Below are positions 44,056-52,988 of a stretch of DNA of 64,000 nucleotides, piece by piece (the stretch's first letter is position 1; every line of letters begins with the position of its first letter). The notes beneath the pieces were generated by a model. That model searched no databases, was not told the DNA's origin, and saw only the letters and a program-made list of their open reading frames with translations. The position numbers and the translations under genes are program-made. The stretch is taken from NCBI GenBank assembly GCA_036804505.1, contig DAIRSI010000019.1:1-64000 (forward strand), read 5' to 3'. This DNA comes from Phocaeicola_A sp036804505 (GTDB lineage: Bacteria; Bacteroidota; Bacteroidia; Bacteroidales; Bacteroidaceae).

Positions 44056-44937
44056 TTATTTATACAGTACTTTTTTGCTTGCAAGAAGGGTATTCTGCAT
44101 CAAGGAAGCAATCGTCATGGGGCCAACTCCTCCCGGTACCGGAGTGATGAAGGAACATTTCGGAGAGACTTCATCGAATTTCACGTCACCTGTGAGTTTG
44201 AATCCCGATTTCTTGCTTGCATCCGAAACCCGCGTGGTGCCTACATCAACGATGACCGCTCCTTCTTTCACCATATCGGCTTTTACAAAGTTGGGTTGTC
44301 CGATGGCAGCAATGATGATATCGGCTTCCTGACATTCTTTTACCAGATCCTTGGAATGGCTGTGGCAGATGGTGACTGTGGCATCTCCCGGATATGTTTT
44401 CTGAACCATCAGAGAAGCTACCGGTTTGCCTACAATGTTACTTCTTCCAAGTACTACGCATTTCTTTCCGCTAGTCTCGATGTGATAACGTTTCAGCAAT
44501 TCCATGATTCCGTTGGGAGTGGCCGATACGAAACAGGGAAGACCGATGGAAAGGCGGCCCACATTGATGGGGTGGAAACCGTCCACGTCTTTTCTGTAGT
44601 CTATGGCTTCGATGACTTTCTGCTCGTCGATATGCTTTGGGAGGGGTAATTGCACAATGAATCCGTCAATGTCTGCGTCCTTATTGAGTTCATCTACCTT
44701 GCCGAGGAGTTCTTCTTCCGTGACATCTGCTTCGTAGCGGATGAGGGTCGATTTGAATCCGCAGGTTTCGCATGCCTTGACTTTGGCTGCTACGTAAGTT
44801 TCACTGCCTCCGTCGTGACCCACCAGAATAGCTGCGAGATGAGGGCGTTTGCCGCCATCGGCTGTTATTTGGGCTACTTCTGCTGCAATTTCCTGCTTGA
44901 GTTGCTCTGAAATGGCTTTGCCGTCTATGATTTGCAT
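44056..44937 (-). CDS. folD: Bifunctional methylenetetrahydrofolate dehydrogenase/cyclohydrolase
   Basis: A 293-residue cytosolic enzyme that interconverts 5,10-methylene-, methenyl- and 10-formyl-tetrahydrofolate. The N-terminal segment YVAAKVKACETCG holds the catalytic Lys. IDGFIVQLPLPKH is a FolD signature, and the NADP site is VVLGRSNIVGKPVA. The C-terminal TPVPGGVGPMT is invariant. Length is typical. It lies 29 bases downstream of ffh on the same strand, probably co-transcribed. Confidence 0.97.
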   Translation of the reverse strand: MQIIDGKAISEQLKQEIAAEVAQITADGGKRPHLAAILVGHDGGSETYVAAKVKACETCGFKSTLIRYEADVTEEELLGKVDELNKDADIDGFIVQLPLPKHIDEQKVIEAIDYRKDVDGFHPINVGRLSIGLPCFVSATPNGIMELLKRYHIETSGKKCVVLGRSNIVGKPVASLMVQKTYPGDATVTICHSHSKDLVKECQEADIIIAAIGQPNFVKADMVKEGAVIVDVGTTRVSDASKKSGFKLTGDVKFDEVSPKCSFITPVPGGVGPMTIASLMQNTLLASKKVLYK

Positions 44938-44966
44938 AATATCAATATGTTTTTTTTGATGTTTGT

Positions 44967-46313
44967 TTATGACTCTTTATTCATTTCCTTCATCTTCTTC
45001 ATGTTGTTCATCATGCCCGCCATCTTGTTTCCGGTGACCATCTTCATCATCTTGCGGGTCTGGTCGAACTGTTTCAGCAAGCGGTTCACCTGCTGGATAT
45101 CCGTTCCGCTTCCTCGTGCTATGCGGTTGCGGCGGGATCCGTTCAGAATTTCCGGATTGGTGCGTTCCTTCGGAGTCATGGAATGGATGATGGCTTCAAT
45201 GCTCTTGAAAGCATTGTCGTCTATATCGATATCCTTGATGGCTTTGCCGACTCCCGGAATCATGCTGGCCAGATCTTTCAGATTACCCATCTTCTTTATT
45301 TGGTTGATCTGTGCGAGGAAGTCGTTGAAATCGAACTGGTTCTTTTGAATCTTCCTCTGGAGTTTCTTGGCTTCTTCTTCATTATATTGTTCCTGAGCAC
45401 GCTCCACAAGGGTAACCACATCACCCATGCCGAGGATACGGTCGGCCATACGTTCGGGGTAGAAGACATCGATGGCTTCCATCTTTTCGCCTGTTCCGAT
45501 GAACTTGATAGGCTTGTTTACCACCGTGCGGATGGAAAGTGCGGCACCGCCGCGGGTATCGCCGTCGAGCTTGGTGAGAACCACTCCGTTGAAATCCAGA
45601 CGGTCATTGAATTCTTTTGCCGTGTTCACGGCATCCTGACCAGTCATGGCATCTACAACGAACAGAATTTCGTCCGGGTTGACGGCTTTCTTGATGTTCT
45701 CGATTTCATTCATCATCATTTCATCGACAGCCAGACGACCGGCGGTATCTATGATGATGACATCGTAATTTTTGGCTTTTGCTTCACGAATGGCGTTCAA
45801 CGCAATTTCTACAGGGTTCTTGCTTTCCGGTTCGCTATATACCGGAACCTGTATTTGTTCGCCCAAGACTTTCAGCTGGTCAACAGCTGCGGGGCGGTAA
45901 ACGTCACCGGCTACCAATAACGGGTGCTTGTTCTTCTTGCTCTTTAGCATGAAAGCAAGCTTGCTGCTGAAGGTGGTCTTACCGGAACCTTGCAAACCCG
46001 ACATTAAAATGACAGAAGGCTTTCCCTGAAGATTCACTTCGGAAGCTTCTCCACCCATCAGGTGGCTGAGCTCGTCATGAACTATCTTCACCATCAGTTG
46101 GCTAGGCTTGATGGAGCTCAGTACATTCTGGCCCATAGCCTTTTCCTTTACGGTATCCGTAAAATTCTTGGCAACTTTATAGTTGACATCGGCATCAAGC
46201 AGAGCTTTGCGAACATCCTTCAATGTTTCGGCAACGTTGATTTCTGTTATTTTTCCTTCTCCTTTAAGTATCTTAAAAGAGCGTTCCAGCCTTTCGCTTA
46301 AATTATCGAACAT
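44967..46313 (-). CDS. ffh: Signal recognition particle protein Ffh
   Basis: A 448-residue SRP54 GTPase that binds signal peptides on nascent membrane proteins. The helical N domain is followed by the G domain with GLQGSGKTTFSSKL (about 107), DTAGRLAVDE and TKLDGDTRGG. The C-terminal methionine-rich M domain includes GSGTDIQQVNRLLKQF, the 4.5S RNA contact, and ends in MMNNMKKMKEM. Domain order and length are standard. A minus-strand -7 box TAATTTTG lies at 46359-46366. Confidence 0.97.
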   Translation of the reverse strand: MFDNLSERLERSFKILKGEGKITEINVAETLKDVRKALLDADVNYKVAKNFTDTVKEKAMGQNVLSSIKPSQLMVKIVHDELSHLMGGEASEVNLQGKPSVILMSGLQGSGKTTFSSKLAFMLKSKKNKHPLLVAGDVYRPAAVDQLKVLGEQIQVPVYSEPESKNPVEIALNAIREAKAKNYDVIIIDTAGRLAVDEMMMNEIENIKKAVNPDEILFVVDAMTGQDAVNTAKEFNDRLDFNGVVLTKLDGDTRGGAALSIRTVVNKPIKFIGTGEKMEAIDVFYPERMADRILGMGDVVTLVERAQEQYNEEEAKKLQRKIQKNQFDFNDFLAQINQIKKMGNLKDLASMIPGVGKAIKDIDIDDNAFKSIEAIIHSMTPKERTNPEILNGSRRNRIARGSGTDIQQVNRLLKQFDQTRKMMKMVTGNKMAGMMNNMKKMKEMNKES

Positions 46314-46358
46314 ATCGTTATTTGTTTGTTTATTTCCTTATATTTTATTTTGAGTGTG

Positions 46359-46366
46359 CAAAATTA
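46359..46366 (-). promoter_or_regulatory. -7 box of ffh-folD
   Basis: TAATTTTG on the minus strand, 45 bases upstream of ffh, matches TAnnTTTG. Confidence 0.5.
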
Positions 46367-46557
46367 CAAAAAATCGTCCAATTACACTCTTTTCCTTTTC
46401 CTTTTTTAGCATTTTCCTGAAATATAAAAAAGTTATGCAATTATAATCGGGCTTTTCTGTCTTATTATGAGTGTCTTTAGTTTATTTAGGTTGTGAGGTT
46501 AACTATTTCTTCTGAATCTTTTTTATTGAGATATTATGTTATATAACAATTATTGTG

Positions 46558-46565
46558 TACTTTTG
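46558..46565 (+). promoter_or_regulatory. -7 box of the FadL-type porin gene
   Basis: TACTTTTG, 30 bases before the start codon, matches TAnnTTTG. The 46314-46595 spacer otherwise shows only AT-rich sequence. Confidence 0.55.
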
Positions 46566-46595
46566 CCAGCCTTAACAGGAAAAATAGAATAAAAA

Positions 46596-48095
46596 ATGAG
46601 AAGAAAAAGCATTTTTGTCGGACTGCTTATGTTAGTTTCAAATCTAACTTTTGCAGGTGGTATCCTAACTAATACCAATCAGAATATAGCTTTCAACAGA
46701 AATTTTGCGCGCAATGCCACCATGGAGATTGACGGAGCCTACAGCAATCCTGCCGGCCTTTCCTGGTTGAGCGAAGGGCTGCATCTGTCGCTTAATATTC
46801 AGAATGTTTATCAAACCCGTGACATCCACAGTACGTATTCTTTATTCAAACTGAATACCACCAACCCTGGCGATGCAAACGGCATGAAATATTATAAAGG
46901 TGAGGCGGCTGTGCCGGCCATGCCTTCTTTTCAAGCAGCATATCGTACCGGCAACTGGACCTATTCCGTTAATTTCGGCATTACCGGAGGAGGTGGAAAA
47001 GCTACCTTCAATGAAGGTTTGCCTTCTTTCGAGAGCACTGTGGCTTATGCCAATTATGCGGCAAATGCTATGGCGGGTCAGTTGAGCAAGATGGGAATGG
47101 CCGTTCCCGGAACTACCGGATATTCTCTGAATACTTATATGAGAGGGCGCCAGTACGTCTTCGGACTTCAAGGCGGTGTGACGTATCGGGTTACAGGTCA
47201 GGAAGAGAATAGTAAGGAAGGATTGTCAGTCTATTTAGGTGCCCGGATGAATTATATCAGCAACAAGTATGAAGGATACCTTCGAAACATGAACGTCTCT
47301 TTTGCTGATGATAGTGAATCAAGTCTTTCCAACTATATGAAGACAGTATCTACAGCTGCAACTGCAGCTTCTGCCTATGTGACCGATGCAGCAACCAAAG
47401 CAAGACTGCTGACTGTTGCCAAAACATTAGAGGCAGGTGCTTCAAGACTTGAAAACGGCATCGAGTTGGATTGTTCTCAAAAGGGCTGGGGCTTGACGGC
47501 TATCGTAGGAGTGGATTATCGTCTGGATCGTTTGAATCTGGGTGCAAGATATGAATTTCCCACCAAACTTAACATCGAAAACAATACACGAATCAATACT
47601 ACGGGAGTTGCCGATTATGACCACGGTGTGAATACGCCCAATGATCTTCCTGCCATTCTTTCAGGAGGTGCACAATATGAACTTACACCCAAATGGAGAG
47701 TGATGGGAGGAGTCACTTACTATTTCGACAAGGATGCCGGTATGGCCAATGACAAGCAGAAATATCTTTCGCATAATACCATGGAATATATGGCAGGAAC
47801 GGAATGGGATGTCCTGGATCGTCTGACGGTGAGTACGGGTTTCCAAAAAACAAATTACGGTGTGACCGACCAATTCCAAAAGGACATGAGCTTTTATTGC
47901 AGTTCCTACTCTTTGGGCTTTGGAGCGAAAGTCAATCTGAATTCACATCTGGCAATCAACGTTGCTTACTTCTTTACCGATTATTCAGATTATGAACGCA
48001 ACACTGCGAACTACAATTCCACAGGCATTAGCGGAAAGGACGTGTTCAGCCGTACTAACAAGGTTTTCGGACTGGGTATCAATTATGACTTTTAA
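46596..48095 (+). CDS. OmpP1/FadL/TodX-family outer-membrane protein
   Basis: A 499-residue outer-membrane beta-barrel. The signal peptide ends near TFAGG (about 20). The mature N-terminus NQNIAFNRNFARNATMEIDGAYSNPAGLSWL is the FadL hatch motif with its NPA sequence. Repeated amphipathic strands run to a terminal GLGINYDF. Relatives import long-chain fatty acids or other hydrophobic compounds by diffusion; the ligand here is unknown. Monocistronic by position. Confidence 0.9.
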   Translation: MRRKSIFVGLLMLVSNLTFAGGILTNTNQNIAFNRNFARNATMEIDGAYSNPAGLSWLSEGLHLSLNIQNVYQTRDIHSTYSLFKLNTTNPGDANGMKYYKGEAAVPAMPSFQAAYRTGNWTYSVNFGITGGGGKATFNEGLPSFESTVAYANYAANAMAGQLSKMGMAVPGTTGYSLNTYMRGRQYVFGLQGGVTYRVTGQEENSKEGLSVYLGARMNYISNKYEGYLRNMNVSFADDSESSLSNYMKTVSTAATAASAYVTDAATKARLLTVAKTLEAGASRLENGIELDCSQKGWGLTAIVGVDYRLDRLNLGARYEFPTKLNIENNTRINTTGVADYDHGVNTPNDLPAILSGGAQYELTPKWRVMGGVTYYFDKDAGMANDKQKYLSHNTMEYMAGTEWDVLDRLTVSTGFQKTNYGVTDQFQKDMSFYCSSYSLGFGAKVNLNSHLAINVAYFFTDYSDYERNTANYNSTGISGKDVFSRTNKVFGLGINYDF

Positions 48096-48152
48096 TGTCA
48101 TGAATAAAGAACGATAAAATCTCTTTTTGCGTTCGTTTTCAAATTTTCTTAC

Positions 48153-48160
48153 TATCTTTG
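48153..48160 (+). promoter_or_regulatory. -7 box of the queuosine operon
   Basis: TATCTTTG matches TAnnTTTG. Transcription would start near 48167, so the putative riboswitch would be at the very 5' end of the mRNA. Confidence 0.6.
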
Positions 48161-48173
48161 CCGCAATTATTAA

Positions 48174-48206
48174 CTCGAGTGCTTGGTAACCTCGTAAAAA
48201 ACAAGA
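48174..48206 (+). promoter_or_regulatory. Putative preQ1-I riboswitch
   Basis: The short stem CGAG/CTCG (48176-48179 with 48191-48194) closes the loop TGCTTGGTAAC, followed by an A-rich tail AAAAAACAAG. The tail CAAG can pair with CTTG in the loop, giving the H-type pseudoknot of preQ1-I aptamers, and AAAAAAC is the conserved tail. It ends 4 bases before the start codon of a queuosine-precursor transporter gene, so preQ1 binding would hide the ribosome site. Confidence 0.75.
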
Positions 48207-48209
48207 ATA

Positions 48210-48893
48210 ATGAAGAATAATACTGTTACAGTATCCTTTATGATATTAGGGATACTTTTTTGTGTGTGTTTGGTGGCTTCCAATTTGTTGGAAACCAAAA
48301 TCGTTGAAATTGGCCCCATCTCTCTTACCGGAGGCTTTGTCGTTTTCCCGATTTCCTACATTATCAATGATTGCATTGCCGAGATCTGGGGCTACAAAAA
48401 GGCTCGTCTGATTATCTGGCTGGGTTTTCTCATGAATTTCCTGGTCATCGGTTTTTCACAAATCGTTTTGTTGCTTCCGTCTCCTGAATACTGGACGGGT
48501 GAGGGGGCTTTCCGTTTCGTGTTCGGAATGGCTCCAAGAATAGCATGTGCCAGTCTGGCTGCTTTCCTGGTAGGTTCCTTTCTGAATGCGTATGTCATGA
48601 GCAAGATGAAGCTGGCAAGTCAGGGACGTAATTTCTCCTTGCGCGCCGTCATGAGTACTTTGTTCGGTGAGAGTGCTGACTCACTTATATTTTTCCCGAT
48701 GGCTTTCGGAGGGATGATTCCTTTTGAGGAAATGCTAAAGCTGATGCTCATTCAGGTAGTTGCCAAAACCTTATATGAAATCGTGGCATTGCCTGTCACC
48801 ATTCGTGTGGTTCAATACATCAAGAAGACGGATGGGACCGATGTATATGATGAAAATATTTCTTATAATGTATTAAAGGTAAAGGAACTATGA
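48210..48893 (+). CDS. Queuosine precursor transporter (YhhQ/QPTR family)
   Basis: A 227-residue inner-membrane protein with about six helices. GGFVVFPISYIINDCIAEIWGYKKAR is the VUT_1/YhhQ signature, and the late helix has ESADSLIFFPMAF. E. coli YhhQ imports preQ0/preQ1. It is the first gene of a three-gene operon with queC and queF; its stop overlaps the queC start (ATGA). The upstream riboswitch-like leader fits this role. Confidence 0.93.
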   Translation: MKNNTVTVSFMILGILFCVCLVASNLLETKIVEIGPISLTGGFVVFPISYIINDCIAEIWGYKKARLIIWLGFLMNFLVIGFSQIVLLLPSPEYWTGEGAFRFVFGMAPRIACASLAAFLVGSFLNAYVMSKMKLASQGRNFSLRAVMSTLFGESADSLIFFPMAFGGMIPFEEMLKLMLIQVVAKTLYEIVALPVTIRVVQYIKKTDGTDVYDENISYNVLKVKEL

Positions 48894-49561
48894 TGATGAA
48901 TAAGGATACTGCTTTGGTTGTTTTCAGCGGCGGACAAGATTCCACCACGTGCCTGTTCTGGGCAAAGAAACAATTCAAGAATGTCACGGCACTGAGTTTT
49001 ATCTACGGACAGAAGCATCTGAAGGAAATAGACTGTGCCCGCGAGATAGCGGCCCGGGCAGGAGTGAAGCATGAAGTGATGGATGTTTCTTTCATAGGTC
49101 ATTTGGGACGGAATTCTCTGACAGACACATCGATGATTATGGATGAGACAAAGCCGGAAGGAACTTTCCCGAACACCTTTGTGCCGGGACGTAACTTGTT
49201 TTTCTTGAGTATTGCCGCCGTCTATGCGCGCGAGCAAGGAATCAATCATATTGTGACCGGTGTATCGCAAACGGATTTCAGCGGTTATCCCGATTGCAGG
49301 GATGCTTTTATCAAATCATTGAATGTGACTCTCAATCTGGCCATGGACGAGCAATTTGTACTACATACCCCTTTGATGTGGGTTGACAAAGCCGAAACAT
49401 GGAAACTTGCCGATGAATTAGGGGTTCTCGATTTGGTACGTAACGAAACGCTCACATGCTACAATGGAGTGAAGGGCGACGGCTGCGGGCATTGTCCTGC
49501 CTGCAAATTGCGTAAAGAGGGCTTGGAAAAATATTTAACGTGGAAAGAAAACAACAGATAA
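48890..49561 (+). CDS. queC: 7-cyano-7-deazaguanine synthase
   Basis: A 223-residue cytosolic ATP-dependent enzyme that converts 7-carboxy-7-deazaguanine and ammonia to preQ0. The PP-loop SGGQDS (13-18) binds ATP. The C-terminal CYNGVKGDGCGHCPACKLR supplies four zinc-ligand cysteines. Start and stop codons of the neighbours overlap or nearly touch, giving tight coupling. queD and queE are not in this window, so either the remaining steps are elsewhere or the cell relies partly on imported precursor. Confidence 0.96.
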   Translation: MMMNKDTALVVFSGGQDSTTCLFWAKKQFKNVTALSFIYGQKHLKEIDCAREIAARAGVKHEVMDVSFIGHLGRNSLTDTSMIMDETKPEGTFPNTFVPGRNLFFLSIAAVYAREQGINHIVTGVSQTDFSGYPDCRDAFIKSLNVTLNLAMDEQFVLHTPLMWVDKAETWKLADELGVLDLVRNETLTCYNGVKGDGCGHCPACKLRKEGLEKYLTWKENNR

Positions 49562-49563
49562 TC

Positions 49564-50028
49564 ATGAGTGAAAGAGAAAACGATCATTTGCAGCTGCTGG
49601 GCAAGAAAACTGAATACAAGCAGGATTATGCACCGGAGGTGCTGGAAACTTTTGTGAACAAACATCCCGACAATGATTATTGGGTTCGCTTCAACTGTCC
49701 GGAATTTACCAGTTTGTGCCCTATTACGGGGCAGCCGGACTTCGCTGAAATCCGCATCAGTTATCTGCCCGATGTGAAGATGGTAGAAAGCAAAAGCCTG
49801 AAATTGTATCTGTTCAGTTTTCGCAACCATGGCGATTTTCATGAAGACTGTGTGAATATTATCATGAAAGATTTAATCAAGCTCATGAATCCCAAATATA
49901 TTGAGGTGACCGGATTGTTTACTCCACGTGGGGGAATCAGCATTTATCCGTATGCCAATTATGGCCGTCCGGGAACTAAATATGAGAAGCTGGCGGATTA
50001 TCGCCTGACAAATCACGACTTAGGATAA
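49564..50028 (+). CDS. queF: NADPH-dependent 7-cyano-7-deazaguanine reductase
   Basis: A 154-residue type I QueF that reduces preQ0 to preQ1. The thioimide-forming Cys52 sits in FTSLCPITGQPDFAE with Asp59 nearby. ESKSLKLYLFSFRNHGDFHED is the QueF motif for NADPH binding. I use the ATG at 49564 (MSEREN), 2 bases after queC; an in-frame ATG at 49540 would lie inside queC. The last 9 bases overlap the 3' end of the convergent dnaX. Confidence 0.96.
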   Translation: MSERENDHLQLLGKKTEYKQDYAPEVLETFVNKHPDNDYWVRFNCPEFTSLCPITGQPDFAEIRISYLPDVKMVESKSLKLYLFSFRNHGDFHEDCVNIIMKDLIKLMNPKYIEVTGLFTPRGGISIYPYANYGRPGTKYEKLADYRLTNHDLG

Positions 50029-51822
50029 TTCCAAATCCAAAAGATCTTTCAACTTCTGAAGCGAGGCATTCTTTTGTTGTATAAGCTGCCATTGATCTGT
50101 CTTGCTGTAAGCCTTGATCATTTCACCTTGTTCGCTGATGCGCACTTGCATGGTGATGAGGTCATTATGTAGCTTTTTGCGCAAGTGATTCTCTATTTGA
50201 GGCTTGATGTCCAGCATGTCTTTTTCGGCCATGGAATTATCCACAACGATTTCGAACGTAGTGGCATCCAGCATTTTGGGATTCATGTTTTTCATGTTTC
50301 CTGCCATCGCTGTGTCTTTTTTAGGCAATAGGAGAGCGAATTCTGTCCATCGCAGATTGATGTCTTGTTCCGAGAACGGGCGGTTCTCAATCTTGGCTTC
50401 GGTAGCAGACAGCGGTAGTTGATCCTGTGGCTGTTCTTCTGCTTCGATTTTGTTTAAGTCTCCTTTTAATGCCTTGATTGACAGGTGCACCGGTTTTTTT
50501 ACCATAGGGGATACTCGCTCAGGCTCTTGAACGGGAGTCTGGGCATTTGCCCCTGGAGTGCCTGGCACTGTCTGGACAGAAGGAACGGGTTGTTGAGGTT
50601 GGGCTTGTGCAGTTTGAATTGTAGGTTGCGAAGCCGGCTGAACAGCAGGCTGTGCCTGGGATTGTTCCTTTTGGAAAATGGGGGATATCTTATTTTTAGG
50701 GCTACGCCCCGCAGGCCCCTCCTCATCTTCGAGTGTGATTTGGGCAAGCTGTATCAATGTAAGCTCTACCAGCAAGCGCTTGTTTTTGCTTACTCTGTAA
50801 TTCAAATCACAATCATTGCAAAGCTTCATGGCACGGAACAAAAATTTTGCACTGCATTTACCCGCCTGCTCTGCGTAACGTACTTTCACGCTTGCTGCCG
50901 TTTCCAGAAGTGAGGCTGTAGCTTTATCTTTCGAAACTAGCAGGTCTCTGAAATGCGAGGCTAGTCCTGTAATGAAATGGCTGCCATCAAAACCTTTATT
51001 CAGAATATCATTGAATGTGAGTAGGCAATCCGAAACTCTGTTGCCGAGGAAATCATCCGTCAGCTTGAAGTAATATTCATAATCCAGTACGTTCAAGTTG
51101 GCAATGACATCCTGATAATGGATTTTTCCACCGGTGAAACTTACTACCTGATCAAATATGGACAAAGCATCACGCATGCCACCGTCTGCCTTTTGGGCAA
51201 TCACATTCAAAGCTTCCGGTTCTGCTTCAATACCTTCCTTTTGCGCAACATATTGAAGATGCTCGATAATATCGTTGACACCTATCCTGTTGAAATCATA
51301 GATTTGGCATCGGGATAGGATGGTTGGCAATATCTTATGTTTTTCTGTGGTTGCCAGAATGAAAATAGCATGTGCCGGCGGTTCTTCCAGCGTCTTCAGA
51401 AATGCATTGAAAGCCGAAGATGAAAGCATGTGGACCTCATCGATGATATATACCTTGTATCTGCCAATCTGAGGCGGGATGCGAACCTGTTCTATGAGAC
51501 TTCTTATGTCTTCCACCGAGTTGTTGGACGCGGCATCCAGTTCATGAATATTGTATGACCTCTGTTCGTTGAAGGCCTTGCAGCTTTCGCATTCGTTGCA
51601 AGCCTCTCCGTCAGGAGTGATGTTTGTACAATTGATTGTCTTAGCAAAAATACGTGCGCATGTAGTCTTTCCTACTCCACGCGGTCCGCAGAACAAATAA
51701 GCCTGAGCCAGTTTGCCTGTGGCAATCGCATTTTTCAATGTGGTGGTCAAGGCTCTTTGCCCAATGACAGAGTCGAAAGTGGACGGACGGTATTTTCGTG
51801 CCGAAACGATAAAGTTCTCCAT
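50020..51822 (-). CDS. dnaX: DNA polymerase III subunits gamma/tau
   Basis: A 600-residue clamp-loader ATPase. The N-terminal AAA+ module has Walker A GPRGVGKTT (about 46-54), a zinc finger CTNI...CNECESC (about 66-81), DEVHML Walker B (about 118-123) and ILSRCQ sensor region. A Pro/Gln-rich linker (about 385-440) precedes a C-terminal tau-like domain. No slippery A-run of the E. coli type was noticed, so a separate gamma product is not suggested. The 3' end overlaps queF convergently. Confidence 0.95.
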   Translation of the reverse strand: MENFIVSARKYRPSTFDSVIGQRALTTTLKNAIATGKLAQAYLFCGPRGVGKTTCARIFAKTINCTNITPDGEACNECESCKAFNEQRSYNIHELDAASNNSVEDIRSLIEQVRIPPQIGRYKVYIIDEVHMLSSSAFNAFLKTLEEPPAHAIFILATTEKHKILPTILSRCQIYDFNRIGVNDIIEHLQYVAQKEGIEAEPEALNVIAQKADGGMRDALSIFDQVVSFTGGKIHYQDVIANLNVLDYEYYFKLTDDFLGNRVSDCLLTFNDILNKGFDGSHFITGLASHFRDLLVSKDKATASLLETAASVKVRYAEQAGKCSAKFLFRAMKLCNDCDLNYRVSKNKRLLVELTLIQLAQITLEDEEGPAGRSPKNKISPIFQKEQSQAQPAVQPASQPTIQTAQAQPQQPVPSVQTVPGTPGANAQTPVQEPERVSPMVKKPVHLSIKALKGDLNKIEAEEQPQDQLPLSATEAKIENRPFSEQDINLRWTEFALLLPKKDTAMAGNMKNMNPKMLDATTFEIVVDNSMAEKDMLDIKPQIENHLRKKLHNDLITMQVRISEQGEMIKAYSKTDQWQLIQQKNASLQKLKDLLDLELS

Positions 51823-51903
51823 ATATTATAGAATGTGATTACTCATTTTTGCAAAGTTACAATAAAAAGTTTATTTTTTCAGTGGAACGTTTTAAAATAT
51901 TTA

Positions 51904-51911
51904 TATCTTTG
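51904..51911 (+). promoter_or_regulatory. -7 box of the ftsB-like gene
   Basis: TATCTTTG matches TAnnTTTG, 24 bases before the chosen ATG at 51935. Confidence 0.55.
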
Positions 51912-51934
51912 CATCATTATAATTATTGGCTAAA

Positions 51935-52267
51935 ATGGGTAAGTTGAACACAATCATTCTGTTTGCAAGACGACATAAATACTGGATTACGGTATTGCTG
52001 TTTGTCGGAATCATCGGCTTTGTAGGCGAGAACAGTTTGTTTCATCGTTTTGAACACAAGCATACCATCAGCGTGCTGAATGATGAAATCGATAAATACC
52101 AGAGAATGTTCAATGACAATCAGACGAAACTGAAGCAGTTGGCTACGAATCCGGAGGCCATTGAGAAAGTTGCCCGTGAACGCTATTTTATGAAAAAGGA
52201 AAATGAGGATGTCTTCATCTTTGAAAAGGAAGACGGTACCCTCGATGATCTCAGTACTCAAAAATAA
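51935..52267 (+). CDS. Septum formation initiator, FtsB/DivIC-like
   Basis: A 110-residue bitopic membrane protein with a short cytoplasmic N-terminus, one membrane helix (about 17-36: YWITVLLFVGIIGFVG), a coiled coil (about 45-75) and the ending NPEAIEKVARERYFMKKENEDVFIF. The last is the DivIC/FtsB consensus. It would act in the division septum with FtsL/FtsQ-type partners. I use the ATG at 51935; an upstream TTG would add three residues. The next gene begins 11 bases later. Confidence 0.9.
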   Translation: MGKLNTIILFARRHKYWITVLLFVGIIGFVGENSLFHRFEHKHTISVLNDEIDKYQRMFNDNQTKLKQLATNPEAIEKVARERYFMKKENEDVFIFEKEDGTLDDLSTQK

Positions 52268-52278
52268 GATTTCCGAAT

Positions 52279-52638
52279 ATGACAAAAATAGAGACATACC
52301 TGATGAATTTGGGAGGAGTATTCGTCCTTTTAGGAGCTGCAGCCTATATATTTGAACCCGTAGTCTCTACCTATATATATATAGTAGGTGCTTTACTCTT
52401 CGGAGGCATTCAGATAAAAAACGGCTATCAAGGACCCAATCTGATTATCCGCCGTTTGCGCCGCCAACAGATTTTTGCTTCTCTTCTTTTCATACTTACG
52501 GGTGTGCTCATGATAACCAATACCTACCATTGGATTTATTGCCGCCACAACGAATGGGTCATCTGTCTCACGATTGCTGCTATTCTGCAATTGTACTCCA
52601 CTTTTAGAATAGAGCATGAGTTGAAGAAAGAGGAATGA
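52279..52638 (+). CDS. Small four-helix membrane protein, unknown function
   Basis: A 119-residue protein I do not recognise. Four hydrophobic segments (about 10-28, 30-46, 63-81, 90-106) with basic loops (IIRRLRRQQ) suggest an inner-membrane protein. It lies 11 bases after the FtsB-like gene and is probably co-transcribed with it, so a link to cell division or the envelope is possible but not shown. Confidence 0.7.
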   Translation: MTKIETYLMNLGGVFVLLGAAAYIFEPVVSTYIYIVGALLFGGIQIKNGYQGPNLIIRRLRRQQIFASLLFILTGVLMITNTYHWIYCRHNEWVICLTIAAILQLYSTFRIEHELKKEE

Positions 52639-52988
52639 TTTTTTTATCGTTCCATTTCAAAATAATCATAAAGTTTTAGTGTTAAGCTATCCGGGACAGG
52701 AGTTGCCGGAAGGATATTTCTACTCATCCGTATCGTGTTTGAGAGCCAATTAAATTAACAAATTTAATTTAATTGAAATAAGTTTCATAGAGTTAATATT
52801 TATAACAAAAATTGTACTTTTGCTTAAAAACTATTATTAAATTAATGTTTAGATAATTTTGTTAGAAAATAATATACAAAATATTTCATTATTTGCAAAC
52901 AATCATTACTTTTGCAAGAAATCTCATAGGGGATATCTAATTTATGCTTTTTTTGTTTCAATTATTATATAATTTATAGAGAGAATTT
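52639..52988. other. AT-rich spacer upstream of the first orphan susC
   Basis: No gene. Two -7-like words TACTTTTG occur at 52815-52822 and 52907-52914, the second with TTTC 19 bases upstream. An AATTAAATTA/TTTAATTTAATT inverted repeat lies at about 52748-52774. No HTCS-type operator dyad was seen. Confidence 0.5.
52884..52914 (+). promoter_or_regulatory. Promoter of the first orphan susCD operon
   Basis: TTTC (52884-52887), a 19-base spacer and TACTTTTG (52907-52914) fit the Bacteroides consensus with one -33 mismatch, giving a 5' UTR of about 70 bases. Confidence 0.55.

Noticed and set aside
50020..50028. Frameshift at the queF/dnaX junction
   Set aside because: Both proteins end with normal C-termini; this is a 9-base convergent overlap.
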